DNA of 64,000 nt from [Zimmermannella] alba NBRC 15616 (GTDB taxonomy: Bacteria > Actinomycetota > Actinomycetes > Actinomycetales > Microbacteriaceae). Below are positions 37,401-46,837 of the stretch, piece by piece (position 1 is the stretch's first letter; each line of letters opens with the position of its first letter). The notes under the pieces are model-generated. The model was given only the letters and a program-made list of their open reading frames with translations. It made no database searches and was not told the DNA's origin. Made by a program: the position numbers and the translations under genes. The stretch spans positions 1 to 64,000 of the forward strand of contig NZ_BCSO01000004.1 of assembly GCF_001570905.1 (NCBI RefSeq). The letters run 5' to 3'.

Positions 37401-37672
37401 ACGTTGAGGAGTGCGACTGGAGTGCGCAGCCTCGGCGGGTGAAGCTTGGCGGCAGTTTCCTCATGACGGAGGAGTACTTGATGCAACTCGGCCCCGATGG
37501 CGAAGAGTCCGGCATCGACTTCGTTCACGCCGACGCAGCCGAAGGCTGGAAGCGCGTCCGCCACCTTGGCCAAGACTGGTGGCTCGTGCAATTCGAGTGG
37601 TCGCAGCTCACTCACGTCCGCGCGCAACTCGACGAAGCTCGATTAGGCTGGCACGGCTATGCCAAACCGTGA
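37337..37672 (+). CDS. C-terminal part of the frameshifted membrane protein
   Basis: This frame is open from before the C10 tract (reading PPPQSLAPLVSPARDAVARHL) and encodes a soluble-looking domain with a Cys/Trp-containing segment (MNVEECDWSAQPRRVKLGG) and an aromatic end (LGQDWWLVQFEWSQLTHVRAQLDEARLGWHGYAKP). A GTG at 37337 is the nearest start, but the sequence reads best as the continuation of the upstream membrane part. Its stop overlaps the start of coaA by 14 bases. No family recognised. Whether it is translated depends on the frameshift. Confidence 0.55.
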   Translation: MARHLSEALESETCPTDAPFMNVEECDWSAQPRRVKLGGSFLMTEEYLMQLGPDGEESGIDFVHADAAEGWKRVRHLGQDWWLVQFEWSQLTHVRAQLDEARLGWHGYAKP

Positions 37673-38612
37673 GCGCTCCGAGCAGGCGGGCCCCTCGACC
37701 CCGTTCGTCGAGATTCCCCGCGCCGATTGGGCGTCCCTTGCCCCGATGACGCCGCTCACGCTGCAGGAATCGGACGTTGTGCGTCTGCGTTCCCTCGGCG
37801 ACCCGATCGACCTCGACGAGGTGCGCGAGGTGTACGTCCCACTGAGCCGGCTCCTCAACCTCCACGCGACGAACGCCCGTTCCCTCCACCGCGAAACGAG
37901 CGCCTTCCTCGGCGAGCGGGCTGCGCCGACGCCCTTCATCATCGGCGTGGCTGGTTCGGTGGCCGTCGGCAAGTCGACGGTGTCGCGCCTCCTCCGTGAA
38001 CTCCTCCGCCACTTCGAGGACACACCCCGCGTCGAACTCGTGACGACCGACGGCTTCCTCTACCAGAATGAGGAGCTCGAACGGCGCGGCATCATGCACC
38101 GGAAGGGCTTCCCGGAGGCCTACGACCGTCGGGCGCTGCTGCGCTTTCTCGCGGCGGTGAAGAGCGGTCAGGCTGAGGTTCGTGCACCGTTCTACTCGCA
38201 TCTCGTGTACGACATCGTCCCCGACGCCCAAGTCGTCGTCTCGCAGCCGGACATCCTCATTGTGGAGGGACTCAACGTGCTGCAGCAGCCGGGCCCGGGC
38301 AAGGCGCTCACGGTGAGCGACTTCTTCGACTTCTCGATCTACGTCGACGCCCGCACGGAAGACATCAAACGCTGGTACGAGGAACGATTCCTCTCGCTCA
38401 AGCGCGGCGCCTTCACGAACCCGAACTCGTACTTCCGGAAGTTCGCTGAGCTGTCTGACGACGAGGGGCGCGCGGAGGCGCAGCGAATCTGGAGCACCAT
38501 CAATGAGCCGAACCTCGTGCAGAACGTGCTGCCGACCCGCTCGCGCGCGAAGCTCATCCTGCGCAAGGACGCCGACCACTCGGTGTCGAAGGTGCTGCTG
38601 CGGAAGATCTAG
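37659..38612 (+). CDS. coaA: Type I pantothenate kinase
   Basis: Phosphorylates pantothenate in the first step of CoA synthesis; 317 residues. Walker A GVAGSVAVGKST at about 96-107, and family blocks VTTDGFLYQNEELERRGIMHRKGFPEAYD, PDILIVEGLNVLQQPG, FFDFSIYVDA and RIWSTINEPNLVQNVLPTRSRA are all present. ATG at 37659, overlapping the end of the preceding frame. It lies downstream of the frameshifted membrane gene. A pair of palindromes follows its stop. Confidence 0.96.
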   Translation: MPNRERSEQAGPSTPFVEIPRADWASLAPMTPLTLQESDVVRLRSLGDPIDLDEVREVYVPLSRLLNLHATNARSLHRETSAFLGERAAPTPFIIGVAGSVAVGKSTVSRLLRELLRHFEDTPRVELVTTDGFLYQNEELERRGIMHRKGFPEAYDRRALLRFLAAVKSGQAEVRAPFYSHLVYDIVPDAQVVVSQPDILIVEGLNVLQQPGPGKALTVSDFFDFSIYVDARTEDIKRWYEERFLSLKRGAFTNPNSYFRKFAELSDDEGRAEAQRIWSTINEPNLVQNVLPTRSRAKLILRKDADHSVSKVLLRKI

Positions 38613-38620
38613 CCCAAGTC

Positions 38621-38695
38621 TGTGCAGTCGCGGCAGTATTTGGGGCTTCGAGGCGCACCACGCCTCGAAGCCCCAAATACTGCCATTTCTGCACA
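38621..38695. repeat. Family A palindrome, copy 2
   Basis: Outer pairs TGTGCAG/CTGCACA, an internal mismatch, then a perfect 24-bp stem (38632-38655 with 38661-38684) and loop CACCA. The core is the same as copy 1 (GGCAGTATTTGGGGCTTCG). It starts 8 bp after the coaA stop, in a convergent junction. Confidence 0.93.
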
Positions 38696-38702
38696 CGCTC
38701 CC

Positions 38703-38759
38703 AGGGCAAAATGTGGGGGTCCAAGCCACAGTGCGGCTTGGACCCCCACATTTTGCCCT
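38703..38759. repeat. Family B palindrome, copy 2
   Basis: A perfect 25-bp stem (38703-38727 with 38735-38759) around ACAGTGC. The arm reads GGGCAAAATGTGGGGGTCCA, continuing AGCC. It lies 7 bp from family A copy 2 and 10 bp from the end of the opposing metallo-hydrolase gene. Confidence 0.93.
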
Positions 38760-38769
38760 CTTGATCGAG

Positions 38770-39381
38770 CTACTTCGCCTCGAGGCGTACCTGCTCAGCT
38801 CCGATCGTCGTGTCTGGGCCGTGGCCGGTCTTCACGACCGTCTCAGCTGGCAGCGCAAAGAGCTTCTCGCGAATCGATTCGAGGATCGTCTCCTTGCTCG
38901 AGAAGCTGCGGCCGGTCGCGCCCGGGCCACCTTCAAAGAGCGTGTCGCCCGTGAACACCACGCCAAGCTCCTCCACGTAGAACGAGCACGAGCCCGGCGA
39001 GTGGCCCGGCGTGTGGATGACGCGCAGCGTCGTGCCGCCAACCGTGAATTCGTCACCGTCGTGGAGCTCAGCATCCGGCTGACGCTCGTGCGTGAGCCGC
39101 CACACGGGCGCATCGTCTGCGTGCAGCAGAATCGGCGCGCTCACACGCTCCGCAAGCTCAAACACGTGCCGAATGTGGTCGTCGTGCGCGTGCGTGCAGA
39201 GGATGTGCGTCACGGTGCGGCCACCGACAAGCTGCTCGACAGCGTCCACATCGTGCGGCGCGTCGAAGACGATGCACTCGCTGTCGTCGCCGATCACCCA
39301 GACGTTGTTGTCGACGTCGAAGGTCTCGCCGTCGAGCGTGAAGGTGCCGCTTGTGACGGCGTGGTCGATACGTGCAGTCAT
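38770..39381 (-). CDS. MBL-fold hydrolase, probable S-formylmycothiol hydrolase
   Basis: A metallo-beta-lactamase-fold protein of 203 residues with the dinuclear zinc motif HAHDDH (64-69), then HTPGHSPGS, TGDTLF and GHGPDT later in the fold. It begins 2 bp after the S-(hydroxymethyl)mycothiol dehydrogenase gene on the same strand. In actinobacteria this pairing is common, and the hydrolase is thought to release formate from the S-formyl adduct. That role here is inference from context; glyoxalase II is the alternative for this fold. Confidence 0.87.
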   Translation of the reverse strand: MTARIDHAVTSGTFTLDGETFDVDNNVWVIGDDSECIVFDAPHDVDAVEQLVGGRTVTHILCTHAHDDHIRHVFELAERVSAPILLHADDAPVWRLTHERQPDAELHDGDEFTVGGTTLRVIHTPGHSPGSCSFYVEELGVVFTGDTLFEGGPGATGRSFSSKETILESIREKLFALPAETVVKTGHGPDTTIGAEQVRLEAK

Positions 39382-39383
39382 GA

Positions 39384-40478
39384 CTACTTCTCCTCCATCA
39401 CGACAACCGAGCGAAGCACTTCGCCGGCGCCCATCTTCTCGAATGCGGCCTCGACCTGGTCGATCTTGATCTCCTCCGAAACGAAGGCATGGAGCGGGAG
39501 ACGGCCCTGCTCGTAGAGGTCGATGAGCATCGGGAAGTCACGCTCGGGCAGGCAGTCGCCGTACCAGCTCGACTTCAGTGAGCCGCCGCGGCCGAAGACG
39601 TCGAGGAGCGGCACCGTGAGTTCCATCTCTGGGGTCGGGACGCCAACGAGCACGACGCGTCCGGCGAGGTCGCGCGCGTAGAACGCCTGCTTCCACGTCT
39701 CCGGGCGACCGACGGCGTCGATGACGACATCCGCGCCGAAGCCATCCGTGAGCTCACGGATCTTCTCGACCGCGTCGTCCTGCTTCGAGTTCACGCGGTG
39801 GGTCGCGCCGAGCTCCATCGCGGTCTCAAGCTTCCGGTCGTCGATGTCGACGGCGATGATCTTCGTTGCGCCGGCGAGCTTCGCGCCAGCAATCGCGGCA
39901 GCACCCACGCCACCGCATCCGATGACGGCGACCGAGTCGCCGTAGCTGACCTCGCCCGTGTTCATCGCAGCACCGATGCCAGCCATGACGCCACAACCGA
40001 GCAGGCCAGCCGCTGCGGGGCGCGTCTTCGGGTCGACCTTCGTGCACTGGCCAGCAGCAACAAGCGTGTATTCGATGAAGGCACCAATGCCGAGGGCTGG
40101 CGAGAGTTCCTCTCCAGACTCGTGGAGCGTCATCTTCTGCGTCGCGTTCTTCGTCGCGAAGCAGTACCACGGGCGTCCACGCTTGCAGGCGCGGCATTCG
40201 CCACACACGGCACGCCAGTTGAGGATGACGGTGTCGCCAACCTCGACCTCGGTCACGCCAGGGCCGACGGCTTCGACGATGCCTGCCGCCTCGTGCCCAA
40301 GCAGGTACGGGTACTCGTCGCCGATGCCACCCTCGCGGTAGTGGAGGTCGGTGTGGCAAACGCCACACGCGAGGATCTTCACGCGCGCCTCACCCTCGAT
40401 GGGTTCGGGCACGTCGATCTCGACAAGTTCAACAGGAGCATTCTTCGAACGGGCAATGACGCCCTTGACCGTCTTCAT
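39384..40478 (-). CDS. S-(hydroxymethyl)mycothiol dehydrogenase
   Basis: A zinc-dependent class III-type alcohol dehydrogenase of 364 residues that oxidises the formaldehyde-mycothiol adduct with NAD+. Catalytic zinc ligands are Cys41 ([12 protein letters not shown]) and His62-Glu63 (LLGHEAAG); structural zinc cysteines are at 92, 95, 98 and 106 ([15 protein letters not shown]). The Rossmann motif is [21 protein letters not shown] 40476-40478 with AAGGGA upstream. Mycothiol is the actinobacterial thiol, which fits the taxonomy. It is probably co-transcribed with the downstream hydrolase; divergent from the lactate-permease-like gene. Confidence 0.93.
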   Translation of the reverse strand: MKTVKGVIARSKNAPVELVEIDVPEPIEGEARVKILACGVCHTDLHYREGGIGDEYPYLLGHEAAGIVEAVGPGVTEVEVGDTVILNWRAVCGECRACKRGRPWYCFATKNATQKMTLHESGEELSPALGIGAFIEYTLVAAGQCTKVDPKTRPAAAGLLGCGVMAGIGAAMNTGEVSYGDSVAVIGCGGVGAAAIAGAKLAGATKIIAVDIDDRKLETAMELGATHRVNSKQDDAVEKIRELTDGFGADVVIDAVGRPETWKQAFYARDLAGRVVLVGVPTPEMELTVPLLDVFGRGGSLKSSWYGDCLPERDFPMLIDLYEQGRLPLHAFVSEEIKIDQVEAAFEKMGAGEVLRSVVVMEEK

Positions 40479-40629
40479 CACATTCCCTTCAGCACCGATC
40501 ATTCGTGGGGGAATCGGCTTCCAGGCATCCAATCAGGTGAGCCTTGTCGTCTCCCGAGTCGTGGCCCTGCCTGGAGACGAAGGCCAGCTCAGGCGTATCC
40601 TCGATGTTTTGTCGGAAGGAATCGGATTC

Positions 40630-42066
40630 GTGCTCGCCCTCGCTGCTTGCGTGCCACTGCTCGTCGCCCTCGTGGGGACGGCGGCGCGCGTCAATGCACG
40701 GGTGACGGCACTCCTCGCGCTGGTGAGCGGATGCCTCGTTGCCGCCTTCCTCTTTCCGCAGCCGTTCGCCCCGCTGTGGGGTTCCTTCCTCGGCATGCTC
40801 CCGACACTCGCCGAGGTGCTCTGCATCATCCTCGGCGGCCTCATGCTGAGTCGGATTCTCGACGCGGCTGGCGCGCCCGCCCACATCGCAAGGTGGTGCG
40901 AACACGCCTCAAGCCACCGCTCAAGCGCCGCGCTGCTTGTCGTCCTCGGTATCGAATCGTTCTGCGAATCGGTGACCGGATTCGGCGTCGGCGTGGCGAT
41001 TGCGGTGCCGATTCTGCGCCACCTCGGGTTCAGCGCGCTGTCATCAGCGACGATGGCGATGCTTGGTCTCGTCGTGACGGTGTGGGGCGGTCTCTCCCCC
41101 GGCACCATTGTTGCGGCGGAGCTTGCCGGGCTCGACGTCACACAGCTCGGCATCGATACGGCGTGGACGGTGTGGCCGTCGGCAGTCGTCGCGGGCCTCG
41201 CCGTCGTGTGGATCGCTCACCCGAGCGCCCGCCCCGGCCACCTTCACCTCGTCGAGGGCGCGTTCACGGGGCTCATCCTCGCCTTCGGCATCCTGCTCGC
41301 GAATATGACGGTCGGGACGCCGCTGGCTGGAGCAATAGGGAGCCTCATCACGGTCGTCGCGCTCCTCATCCGCTTCCGGCTCGGCGGGGATCGGACGCCG
41401 AAGCCACCAGCTGCGCTCGTACGCTCGGCAGTCCCCTACGCGATCCTCATTGGCGGGCTCCTGCCGCTCAACGTGGCGTTCCGCCTCGCGCAGATTACTG
41501 GCCCGCTCCACCTCCTCGCTTCACCGGCGCTGTGGCTCCTCCTCGTGAGCGCCATCAGCGTGGCGTGGTTTGCGTTCCCACGTTCCGAGGTCCGCGCGGT
41601 CGTCGCTCGCACCCTTCACGCGTGGCGGCCGGTGGCGTTTCTCACCACCGGCTACATGGTGCTCGGGTGGCTGCTCACCGCGAGCGGAATGAGCGAGACG
41701 ATTGCGGATGCGGCGGCGCGGCTCGGCGTCGGGGCGGTCGCGCTCGTGCCCGTCTTCGGCGCGGTCGGCGGGTTCCTCACCGGGTCAAACACGGGCGCCA
41801 ATGCGATGTTCGCGGGCGCCGTGGCACACCTTGGCACGGTGCTCGGCCTCTCGCCCTCCGGCATCGTCGGAGCGACGAGCCAAGCTGGTGCGATCGGCTC
41901 CGCGGCATCCCCCGCTCGAATCGCGCTTGCGGCGGGTCTGTCAACCGAGGAACGCGCCGAGCGGGATGCTCTCATGCGCGCCCTCTTGCCCCGCATGATC
42001 CTCTTCAACCTGCTCACGATCGTGTCGATTGCGGGGATCGTGTTACTTGGGGCGCTCTGGCGGTAG
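40630..42066 (+). CDS. L-lactate permease-family transporter
   Basis: A 478-residue membrane protein with about 12-13 helices. Family landmarks include ESFCESVTGFGVGVAIAVPIL and FGAVGGFLTGSNTGANAMFAGAV, the conserved GSNT loop of LctP, followed by QAGAIGSAASPARIALA. It is shorter than typical LctP proteins (about 530-560). I chose GTG 40630-40632 because GGAAGGA lies nine bases upstream; the open frame extends further but overlaps the divergent gene. The substrate is probably lactate or a related hydroxy acid, inferred from family. Confidence 0.85.
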   Translation: MLALAACVPLLVALVGTAARVNARVTALLALVSGCLVAAFLFPQPFAPLWGSFLGMLPTLAEVLCIILGGLMLSRILDAAGAPAHIARWCEHASSHRSSAALLVVLGIESFCESVTGFGVGVAIAVPILRHLGFSALSSATMAMLGLVVTVWGGLSPGTIVAAELAGLDVTQLGIDTAWTVWPSAVVAGLAVVWIAHPSARPGHLHLVEGAFTGLILAFGILLANMTVGTPLAGAIGSLITVVALLIRFRLGGDRTPKPPAALVRSAVPYAILIGGLLPLNVAFRLAQITGPLHLLASPALWLLLVSAISVAWFAFPRSEVRAVVARTLHAWRPVAFLTTGYMVLGWLLTASGMSETIADAAARLGVGAVALVPVFGAVGGFLTGSNTGANAMFAGAVAHLGTVLGLSPSGIVGATSQAGAIGSAASPARIALAAGLSTEERAERDALMRALLPRMILFNLLTIVSIAGIVLLGALWR

Positions 42067-42125
42067 TCCCATCGAGGCAGGTACGTGCCCTGAACGCGAT
42101 GCCTGCGCTGTGAGCCTTCAGACGA

Positions 42126-42164
42126 CGAACGCCCCACATCCAGGATGAGGATGCGGGGCGTTCG
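42126..42164. terminator. Bidirectional hairpin between permease and glmM
   Basis: 16-bp arms (42126-42141 with 42149-42164, one mismatch) around AGGATGA. Core CGAACGCCCC/GGGGCGTTCG. It lies between two convergent genes, 13 bp from the glmM stop. Confidence 0.82.
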
Positions 42165-42176
42165 AGCGAAGACGTT

Positions 42177-43553
42177 CTAGCCGAGTCGTGCCTTCACGAC
42201 GTCCACGAGCTGCTCGGCCTTGGCGCGGGCAGTCGCTTCGTCGGCGGCCTCAACCATGACGCGCACGACCGGCTCAGTGCCGGAGGGGCGCAGGAGAACG
42301 CGGCCAGTGTCGCCGAGTTCCGCTTCAACCTCGCGGACCGCAGCAAGGAGCTCCTCATCCGTCGCGCATTCTTCCTTGCGGACGTCGCGGACGTTGATGA
42401 GCATCTGCGGGTACACCTTCATGCAGTCGGCGAGCTCACGCAGGCTCTTACCCTGCGCGACCATCTCGGCGGCAAGGTGGAGGCCCGTGAGCACGCCGTC
42501 ACCGGTAGTTGCGAACTTCGTGAGGATGACGTGGCCGGACTGTTCACCGCCGATGGCAAGCTTGCGCGCGCCAAGCTCGGCGAGCACGTAGCGGTCGCCC
42601 ACCTTCGCCTGAACGAGCTCGATCCCGGCATCGCGCATGGCGACCTTGAGACCGAGGTTCGACATGACGGTCGCTACGAGCGTGTTGTCGGTGAGCTCGC
42701 CGCGCGACTGCATCGCGAGCGCGAGGATCGCCATGATCTGGTCGCCGTCAACGACGCGACCTTCCGCATCAACCGCAAGGCAGCGGTCCGCATCGCCGTC
42801 GTGCGCGATACCCACGTCCGCACCGACCCGAACCACCGTCTCAGCGAGGCAGTCAAGGTGCGTCGAACCGACACCGTCGTTGATGTTCATGCCGTCCGGC
42901 GCATCACCGATGACGGTGACATCAGCGCCAGCAAGTGCAAACGCCTCCGGCGAAACACCTGCGGCAGCACCGTGGGCACAGTCGAGCACGACATTGAGTC
43001 CCTCGAGCGGCTTGCGAACCGCGAGGGTGCCATCCTGCTCGTGGTCGAGGGATGCCATGAGGTGCACGACGTAGCGGTCTTCAGCATCGGCGAATCGCTC
43101 GATGCGACCGACACCAGCGCCGGTCGGAGCGAGCTTTTCGCCCTGCTCGAGCAGCTGCTGGATTTCGTCCTCGAGCGCGTCGGGGAGCTTCGTGCCGCCG
43201 CGCGCAAAGAACTTAATGCCGTTGTCGGGCGCCGGGTTGTGCGAGGCCGAGATCATGACACCAAAGTCGGCGTCGATATCTGCGGTCAAGAAAGCTGCCG
43301 CTGGCGTGGGAATCACACCCGCGTCATACACATCGACGCCGCTCGAAGCGAGGCCTGCCGCGACTGCGGCCCCGAGGAATTCACCTGAGACACGCGGATC
43401 GCGGGCAAGCACAGCGCGAGGCCGCCGCCCCGCCTCGCGCGTTGTGCGTGCGAGGGCGATGGCGGCGGCCTGTGCGAGGCTGACTGCGAGTTCGACCGTG
43501 AGATGGTCGTTCGCAAGGCCACGAACGCCGTCGGTACCAAAGAGCCGACCCAT
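42177..43553 (-). CDS. glmM: Phosphoglucosamine mutase
   Basis: Converts glucosamine 6-phosphate to the 1-phosphate for UDP-GlcNAc; 458 residues. The phosphoserine loop [16 protein letters not shown] has catalytic Ser104, the metal loop is [13 protein letters not shown], and the sugar-binding GGEQSGHVI and phosphate-binding [14 protein letters not shown] motifs are intact. N-terminus [12 protein letters not shown]. It lies 18 bp downstream of rpsI on the same strand, the usual actinobacterial neighbour, and shares the pathway with glmS. Confidence 0.97.
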   Translation of the reverse strand: MGRLFGTDGVRGLANDHLTVELAVSLAQAAAIALARTTREAGRRPRAVLARDPRVSGEFLGAAVAAGLASSGVDVYDAGVIPTPAAAFLTADIDADFGVMISASHNPAPDNGIKFFARGGTKLPDALEDEIQQLLEQGEKLAPTGAGVGRIERFADAEDRYVVHLMASLDHEQDGTLAVRKPLEGLNVVLDCAHGAAAGVSPEAFALAGADVTVIGDAPDGMNINDGVGSTHLDCLAETVVRVGADVGIAHDGDADRCLAVDAEGRVVDGDQIMAILALAMQSRGELTDNTLVATVMSNLGLKVAMRDAGIELVQAKVGDRYVLAELGARKLAIGGEQSGHVILTKFATTGDGVLTGLHLAAEMVAQGKSLRELADCMKVYPQMLINVRDVRKEECATDEELLAAVREVEAELGDTGRVLLRPSGTEPVVRVMVEAADEATARAKAEQLVDVVKARLG

Positions 43554-43571
43554 GAGAGAAATTCTCCTGGA

Positions 43572-44057
43572 TTAGCGCTTCGAGTACTGAGGCGCCTTAC
43601 GGGCCTTCTTGAGACCGGCCTTCTTGCGTTCCTTGACGCGAGCGTCACGCGAAAGGAAGCCAGCCTTCTTGAGCTCGGGGCGGTTGTTCTCGCGGTCGAT
43701 CTCGTTGAGCGCGCGAGCGATGCCAAGGCGGAGAGCACCAGCCTGACCCGAGGGGCCACCACCCTGGATGCGGGCGATAACGTCGTAGCTGCCGGCGAGG
43801 CCGAGGAGCGTGAACGGGTCGTTGATGAGCTGCTGGTGCAGCTTGTTCGGGAAGTAGTCGGCGAGCTCACGGCCGTTAACCGTGATGACGCCGGTGCCGG
43901 GGACGACGCGAACGCGGGCGATTGCCTGCTTGCGACGGCCAACAGCCTGGCCCGAAACGGTGAGCGCAGGACGCTCGGCCTGAACGGGGGCCTCGGCGGC
44001 CGGGGTTTCGGTCGAGTAGCTCTCGGGCTGCTTGATGGTGTCTTCGATGGTTGCCAC
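43572..44057 (-). CDS. rpsI: 30S ribosomal protein S9
   Basis: The S9 protein of the small subunit, 161 residues. The conserved domain runs from [17 protein letters not shown] to the universal basic tail RKAPQYSKR, whose end reaches the P-site tRNA in the ribosome. An N-terminal acidic extension of about 38 residues ([17 protein letters not shown]...) is typical of Micrococcales. It follows rplM by 26 bp and precedes glmM. Confidence 0.97.
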   Translation of the reverse strand: MATIEDTIKQPESYSTETPAAEAPVQAERPALTVSGQAVGRRKQAIARVRVVPGTGVITVNGRELADYFPNKLHQQLINDPFTLLGLAGSYDVIARIQGGGPSGQAGALRLGIARALNEIDRENNRPELKKAGFLSRDARVKERKKAGLKKARKAPQYSKR

Positions 44058-44083
44058 TGTGTTGTCCTTCGTTCTCGTGACCG

Positions 44084-44527
44084 CTACTGGGCGACCTGGT
44101 CGAACACGTACGGCTTCGGCTGCTGCGCGGCGTGCGGGTGCTCAGCGCCGGCGTACACCTTGAGCTTCTTCATCTGGGCGCGGCCGAGGGAGTTCTTCGG
44201 CAGCATGCCGCGGATCGCCTTTTCGACGGCGCGGACGGGGTGCTTCTCGAGGAGCTCCTCGTAGCTGGTGGCACGGAGGCCGCCCGGGTAACCCGAGTGG
44301 CGGTAGGCCATCTTCTTCTGGAGCTTCTGACCCGTGAGGGCAACCTTCTCAGCGTTGACAATGACGACGAAGTCGCCCATGTCGACGTGCTGAGCAAAGG
44401 TGGGCTTGTGCTTGCCGCGGAGGAGCGCCGCTGCGTGGGTCGCGAGGCGACCGAGCACGACGTCCGTGGCGTCGATGACGATCCAGTCGTGCTGGATGTC
44501 CTCCGCCTTCGGGCTGAAGGTACGCAT
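44084..44527 (-). CDS. rplM: 50S ribosomal protein L13
   Basis: The L13 protein of the large subunit, 147 residues: [62 protein letters not shown] and [10 protein letters not shown] are family blocks. ATG 44525-44527 was chosen by family fit; an in-frame ATG at 44531-44533 with GAAAG four bases upstream is also possible. It heads the rplM-rpsI-glmM group. Confidence 0.96.
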   Translation of the reverse strand: MRTFSPKAEDIQHDWIVIDATDVVLGRLATHAAALLRGKHKPTFAQHVDMGDFVVIVNAEKVALTGQKLQKKMAYRHSGYPGGLRATSYEELLEKHPVRAVEKAIRGMLPKNSLGRAQMKKLKVYAGAEHPHAAQQPKPYVFDQVAQ

Positions 44528-44902
44528 AATCATGCAACTTTCATTCGGAGTGAGTGGTCCGTGAATCCCGCTCAGTCGCGATGGTTGCCTACCGGGATGT
44601 GGTGGGCGAACGTCGCTTTCGAGGGCTCACTTCGATGCGCGTATGGACACGCAACCACATCAGCTTAGGCCACGACGTCCGCGCTGCGCAATCCCCCTCC
44701 CCGCTCGCCTCCCCCTCCCACGTCACCCCTCACCCCATCCGCACCACCCGCGCCGCCGCCCCATCGCCCACCTTTTCTGCGCCAAATGGTTGGTGCGGCT
44801 CCATATGTGCGAGCGAACCGACCATTTGGCAAAGAAATGTGCACGCAGTGGGGCCGCACGGTGTGGCGGCGTGGGATGCGGGAGAGAGGGCGAAAGGGTG
44901 AG
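44528..44902. other. 375-bp gap between truA and rplM
   Basis: No credible gene. It should hold the rplM promoter near 44560-44700, although no clear -35/-10 pair was identified. Positions 44700-44760 are C-rich. The degenerate family C palindrome lies at 44781-44830. Confidence 0.6.
44781..44830. repeat. Family C palindrome, degenerate copy
   Basis: A 50-nt imperfect palindrome with outer arms GCCAAATGGTTGGT (44781-44794) and ACCGACCATTTGGC (44817-44830), one wobble pair, and an eroded centre. It has the same length and arm sequence as the perfect copy at 61520-61571. It lies about 70 bp past the truA stop. Confidence 0.82.
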
Positions 44903-45769
44903 CTACACGACGCGGAGGGAGGGGCGCTTGGCGCGAGTCTGTTCTTGGCGGGATGCAAGTTCCTCGGCGGGCGGGTAGCCGACTTCCATGAGCGTGAGGC
45001 CGCGACTCGGGAGCACCGCGAAGCCGCTTCCCCGGGCATCCGCCTGCAGGAGTTGCTCGACGGCCGCTAGGTTGAGGCGGCCATGTCCGACGGCTGCACA
45101 CATCCCAACGAGTGAGCGGACCATGGAGTGGCAGAAGGCGTCAGCGAGCAGGTGCGCGACGAGCACGCCGCCGTCGTCGCGGCGCCAGGTGAACTCGGTG
45201 AGCATGCGGATCGTTGTTGCGCCCTCACGCGGTTTGCAGAATCCGGCAAAGTCGTGGAGACCCGTCACGATGGCGGCGGCTGCCTGCATGGCACCGAGGT
45301 CGAGTTCATGGTGCACGCGTGCCGTGCGGTGGCGATCGAGCGGGTTGAAGGGCGTGGATGCGTCCGCGAGGCGATATTCGTAGCGGCGCCAGGTGCCCGA
45401 GAAGCGGGCATCAAAGTCGTGCGTAACGACCTCGCAGCTCGTGATGACCACGTCCGAGTCCGGGCCCAGGATGCCCATGATGCGGCGCAGGAAATGCGCG
45501 GCCGGGTCGGCGCCGGAGTCGCGCCGGACGGTTCCCTCCCAGAGCTCCCGCTCGAGGTCAAGGTGGGCGACCTGGCCGAGCGCGTGGACGCCAGCATCCG
45601 TTCGCCCCGCGCAGGTCAGCAGCGGCCCCTGCGGGAGGTCGCGGTAGAGGATGCGGAGGGCATCCTCGAGCGTCCCCTGCACCGTGCGCAGATTCGGCTG
45701 CGTCGCCCAGCCGCTGAAGGCCGTGCCGTCGTACGCAATTCCCAAACGCAGGCGGACGGTCTCATTCAT
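44903..45769 (-). CDS. truA: tRNA pseudouridine(38-40) synthase TruA
   Basis: Makes pseudouridine at positions 38-40 of tRNA anticodon stems; 288 residues. GIAYDGTAFSGWATQPNLRTVQG and the catalytic-Asp motif CAGRTDAGVHALGQVAHLD are intact; FCHSMVRSLVG and the C-terminal GLTLMEVGYP follow. The start at 45769 has AGGATGG upstream; ATG 45778 would add three residues. It lies 455 bp downstream of rplQ, past a terminator-like hairpin, so it is probably transcribed separately. Confidence 0.95.
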   Translation of the reverse strand: MNETVRLRLGIAYDGTAFSGWATQPNLRTVQGTLEDALRILYRDLPQGPLLTCAGRTDAGVHALGQVAHLDLERELWEGTVRRDSGADPAAHFLRRIMGILGPDSDVVITSCEVVTHDFDARFSGTWRRYEYRLADASTPFNPLDRHRTARVHHELDLGAMQAAAAIVTGLHDFAGFCKPREGATTIRMLTEFTWRRDDGGVLVAHLLADAFCHSMVRSLVGMCAAVGHGRLNLAAVEQLLQADARGSGFAVLPSRGLTLMEVGYPPAEELASRQEQTRAKRPSLRVV

Positions 45770-45984
45770 GCCGTCCATCCTGCCATCTGAATCACCGGAC
45801 ACTCTCACCTGCGCGCCCGGCCCCCTCCGCTGGCTGGCGCCGCCCCGTCCATCACCGCTCCACACCTTGCACGCCGCCACCCCATCCGAACCACTGCCGC
45901 CCCGGACGGCAGAGGGCCGGTCCCGTGCAGGTCCCGTCCCCGCCCCGAGCCGACCTTTCCGCGTTCACTAACCCCAGATAATCG

Positions 45985-46041
45985 GTCGCAAACTGTTCGT
46001 CCGGTCGCAAAACTTCTGACCGGACGAACACGTTGCGACCT
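45985..46041. repeat. Long palindrome of a separate family
   Basis: 23-bp arms (45985-46007 with 46019-46041) with two mismatches and an 11-nt loop (GCAAAACTTCT). The arm begins GGTCGCAAACTGTTCGTCCGG. GGTCGCA recurs in the palindrome at 2-65, but the rest differs. It lies in the truA-rplQ gap. Confidence 0.88.
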
Positions 46042-46175
46042 ATTTATGGATGCGAGGAGGCCCAGCCTGGGTGCCAGCAGCTCCGGGACTCCCAGATGCA
46101 AGAACCTCGGATGCGGGGACGCTTACACACGGGCAGCCCCACAGCGGGAGACCGGGAACGCAGGCCGCGCACGCG

Positions 46176-46208
46176 AAAGGACCCCGGGAACGAATCCCAG
46201 GGCCCTTT
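46176..46208 (-). terminator. Terminator of the rpoA-rplQ transcript
   Basis: On the minus-strand RNA, 14 bases pair without mismatch (two as G-U wobbles) around a 5-nt loop: AAAGGGCCCTGGGA with TCCCGGGGTCCTTT. The wobbles disrupt pairing on the other strand, so it works for the minus-strand transcript. It begins 17 bp past the rplQ stop. Confidence 0.75.
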
Positions 46209-46224
46209 GGCGTGGATGCGGAGA

Positions 46225-46791
46225 CTACTTGGTCTCTTCGGCGTCCTTCGACTCCTCGGCCGGAGCCTCAGCGTCAGCCGACTCCTCAGCAGCCTCATCA
46301 GCGGCGAGCTCGGCCTCAGCCTGCTCGGCCTCGACGACTGCCTCCTCCGAGATCTCGTCGACCGGCTCCTCAGCAGGAGCAGCAGCCGGAGCCTCTTCAG
46401 CGGCCGGCTTCGCAGCCTTGGCCTTCGGGGTCACCGGCTCGAGGACGAGCTCGATGACAGCCATCGGAGCGTTGTCACCCTTGCGATAACCGGTCTTGAT
46501 GATGCGCGTGTAGCCGCCCGGACGGTCGGCAACTAGCGGCGCGATCTCAGCGAAGAGCTCGTGGACGACCGACTTGTCGCCGATGATCTTGAGCACGCGA
46601 CGGCGAGCGTGGATGTCGCCGCGCTTCGCGAAGGTGATGAGGCGCTCGGCGAGCGGCTGAACGCGCTTCGCCTTGGTCTCGGTGGTCTGGATGCGCTTGT
46701 GCGTGAACAGCTGCGCAGCCAGGTTTCCAAGCAGGAGACGCTCGTGGGCAGGGCCGCCTCCGAGGCGCGGACCCTTGTTGGGCTTAGGCAT
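46225..46791 (-). CDS. rplQ: 50S ribosomal protein L17
   Basis: The L17 protein, 188 residues. The conserved domain ([43 protein letters not shown] to [25 protein letters not shown]) spans about 1-118. It is followed by an Ala/Glu-rich acidic tail of about 70 residues ([25 protein letters not shown]...) seen in many Micrococcales L17 proteins. It follows rpoA by 46 bp. Confidence 0.96.
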   Translation of the reverse strand: MPKPNKGPRLGGGPAHERLLLGNLAAQLFTHKRIQTTETKAKRVQPLAERLITFAKRGDIHARRRVLKIIGDKSVVHELFAEIAPLVADRPGGYTRIIKTGYRKGDNAPMAVIELVLEPVTPKAKAAKPAAEEAPAAAPAEEPVDEISEEAVVEAEQAEAELAADEAAEESADAEAPAEESKDAEETK

Positions 46792-46837
46792 TGTGGTTCT
46801 CTCTCGTTGCTATTCGGACCGTGACGGTGCCGAGGTC

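Larger units (their letters stand above)
45770..46224. other. 455-bp gap between rplQ and truA
   Basis: No credible gene. It contains the rplQ-side terminator (46176-46208), the large palindrome 45985-46041 and, near the truA start, C-rich sequence. The truA promoter should lie between 45780 and 45980, but I cannot place it. Confidence 0.6.

Noticed and set aside
44540-46224. tRNA or small RNA genes in the gaps near truA
   Set aside because: No cloverleaf-like pattern or CCA end was seen; the only structures are the palindromes and a terminator.
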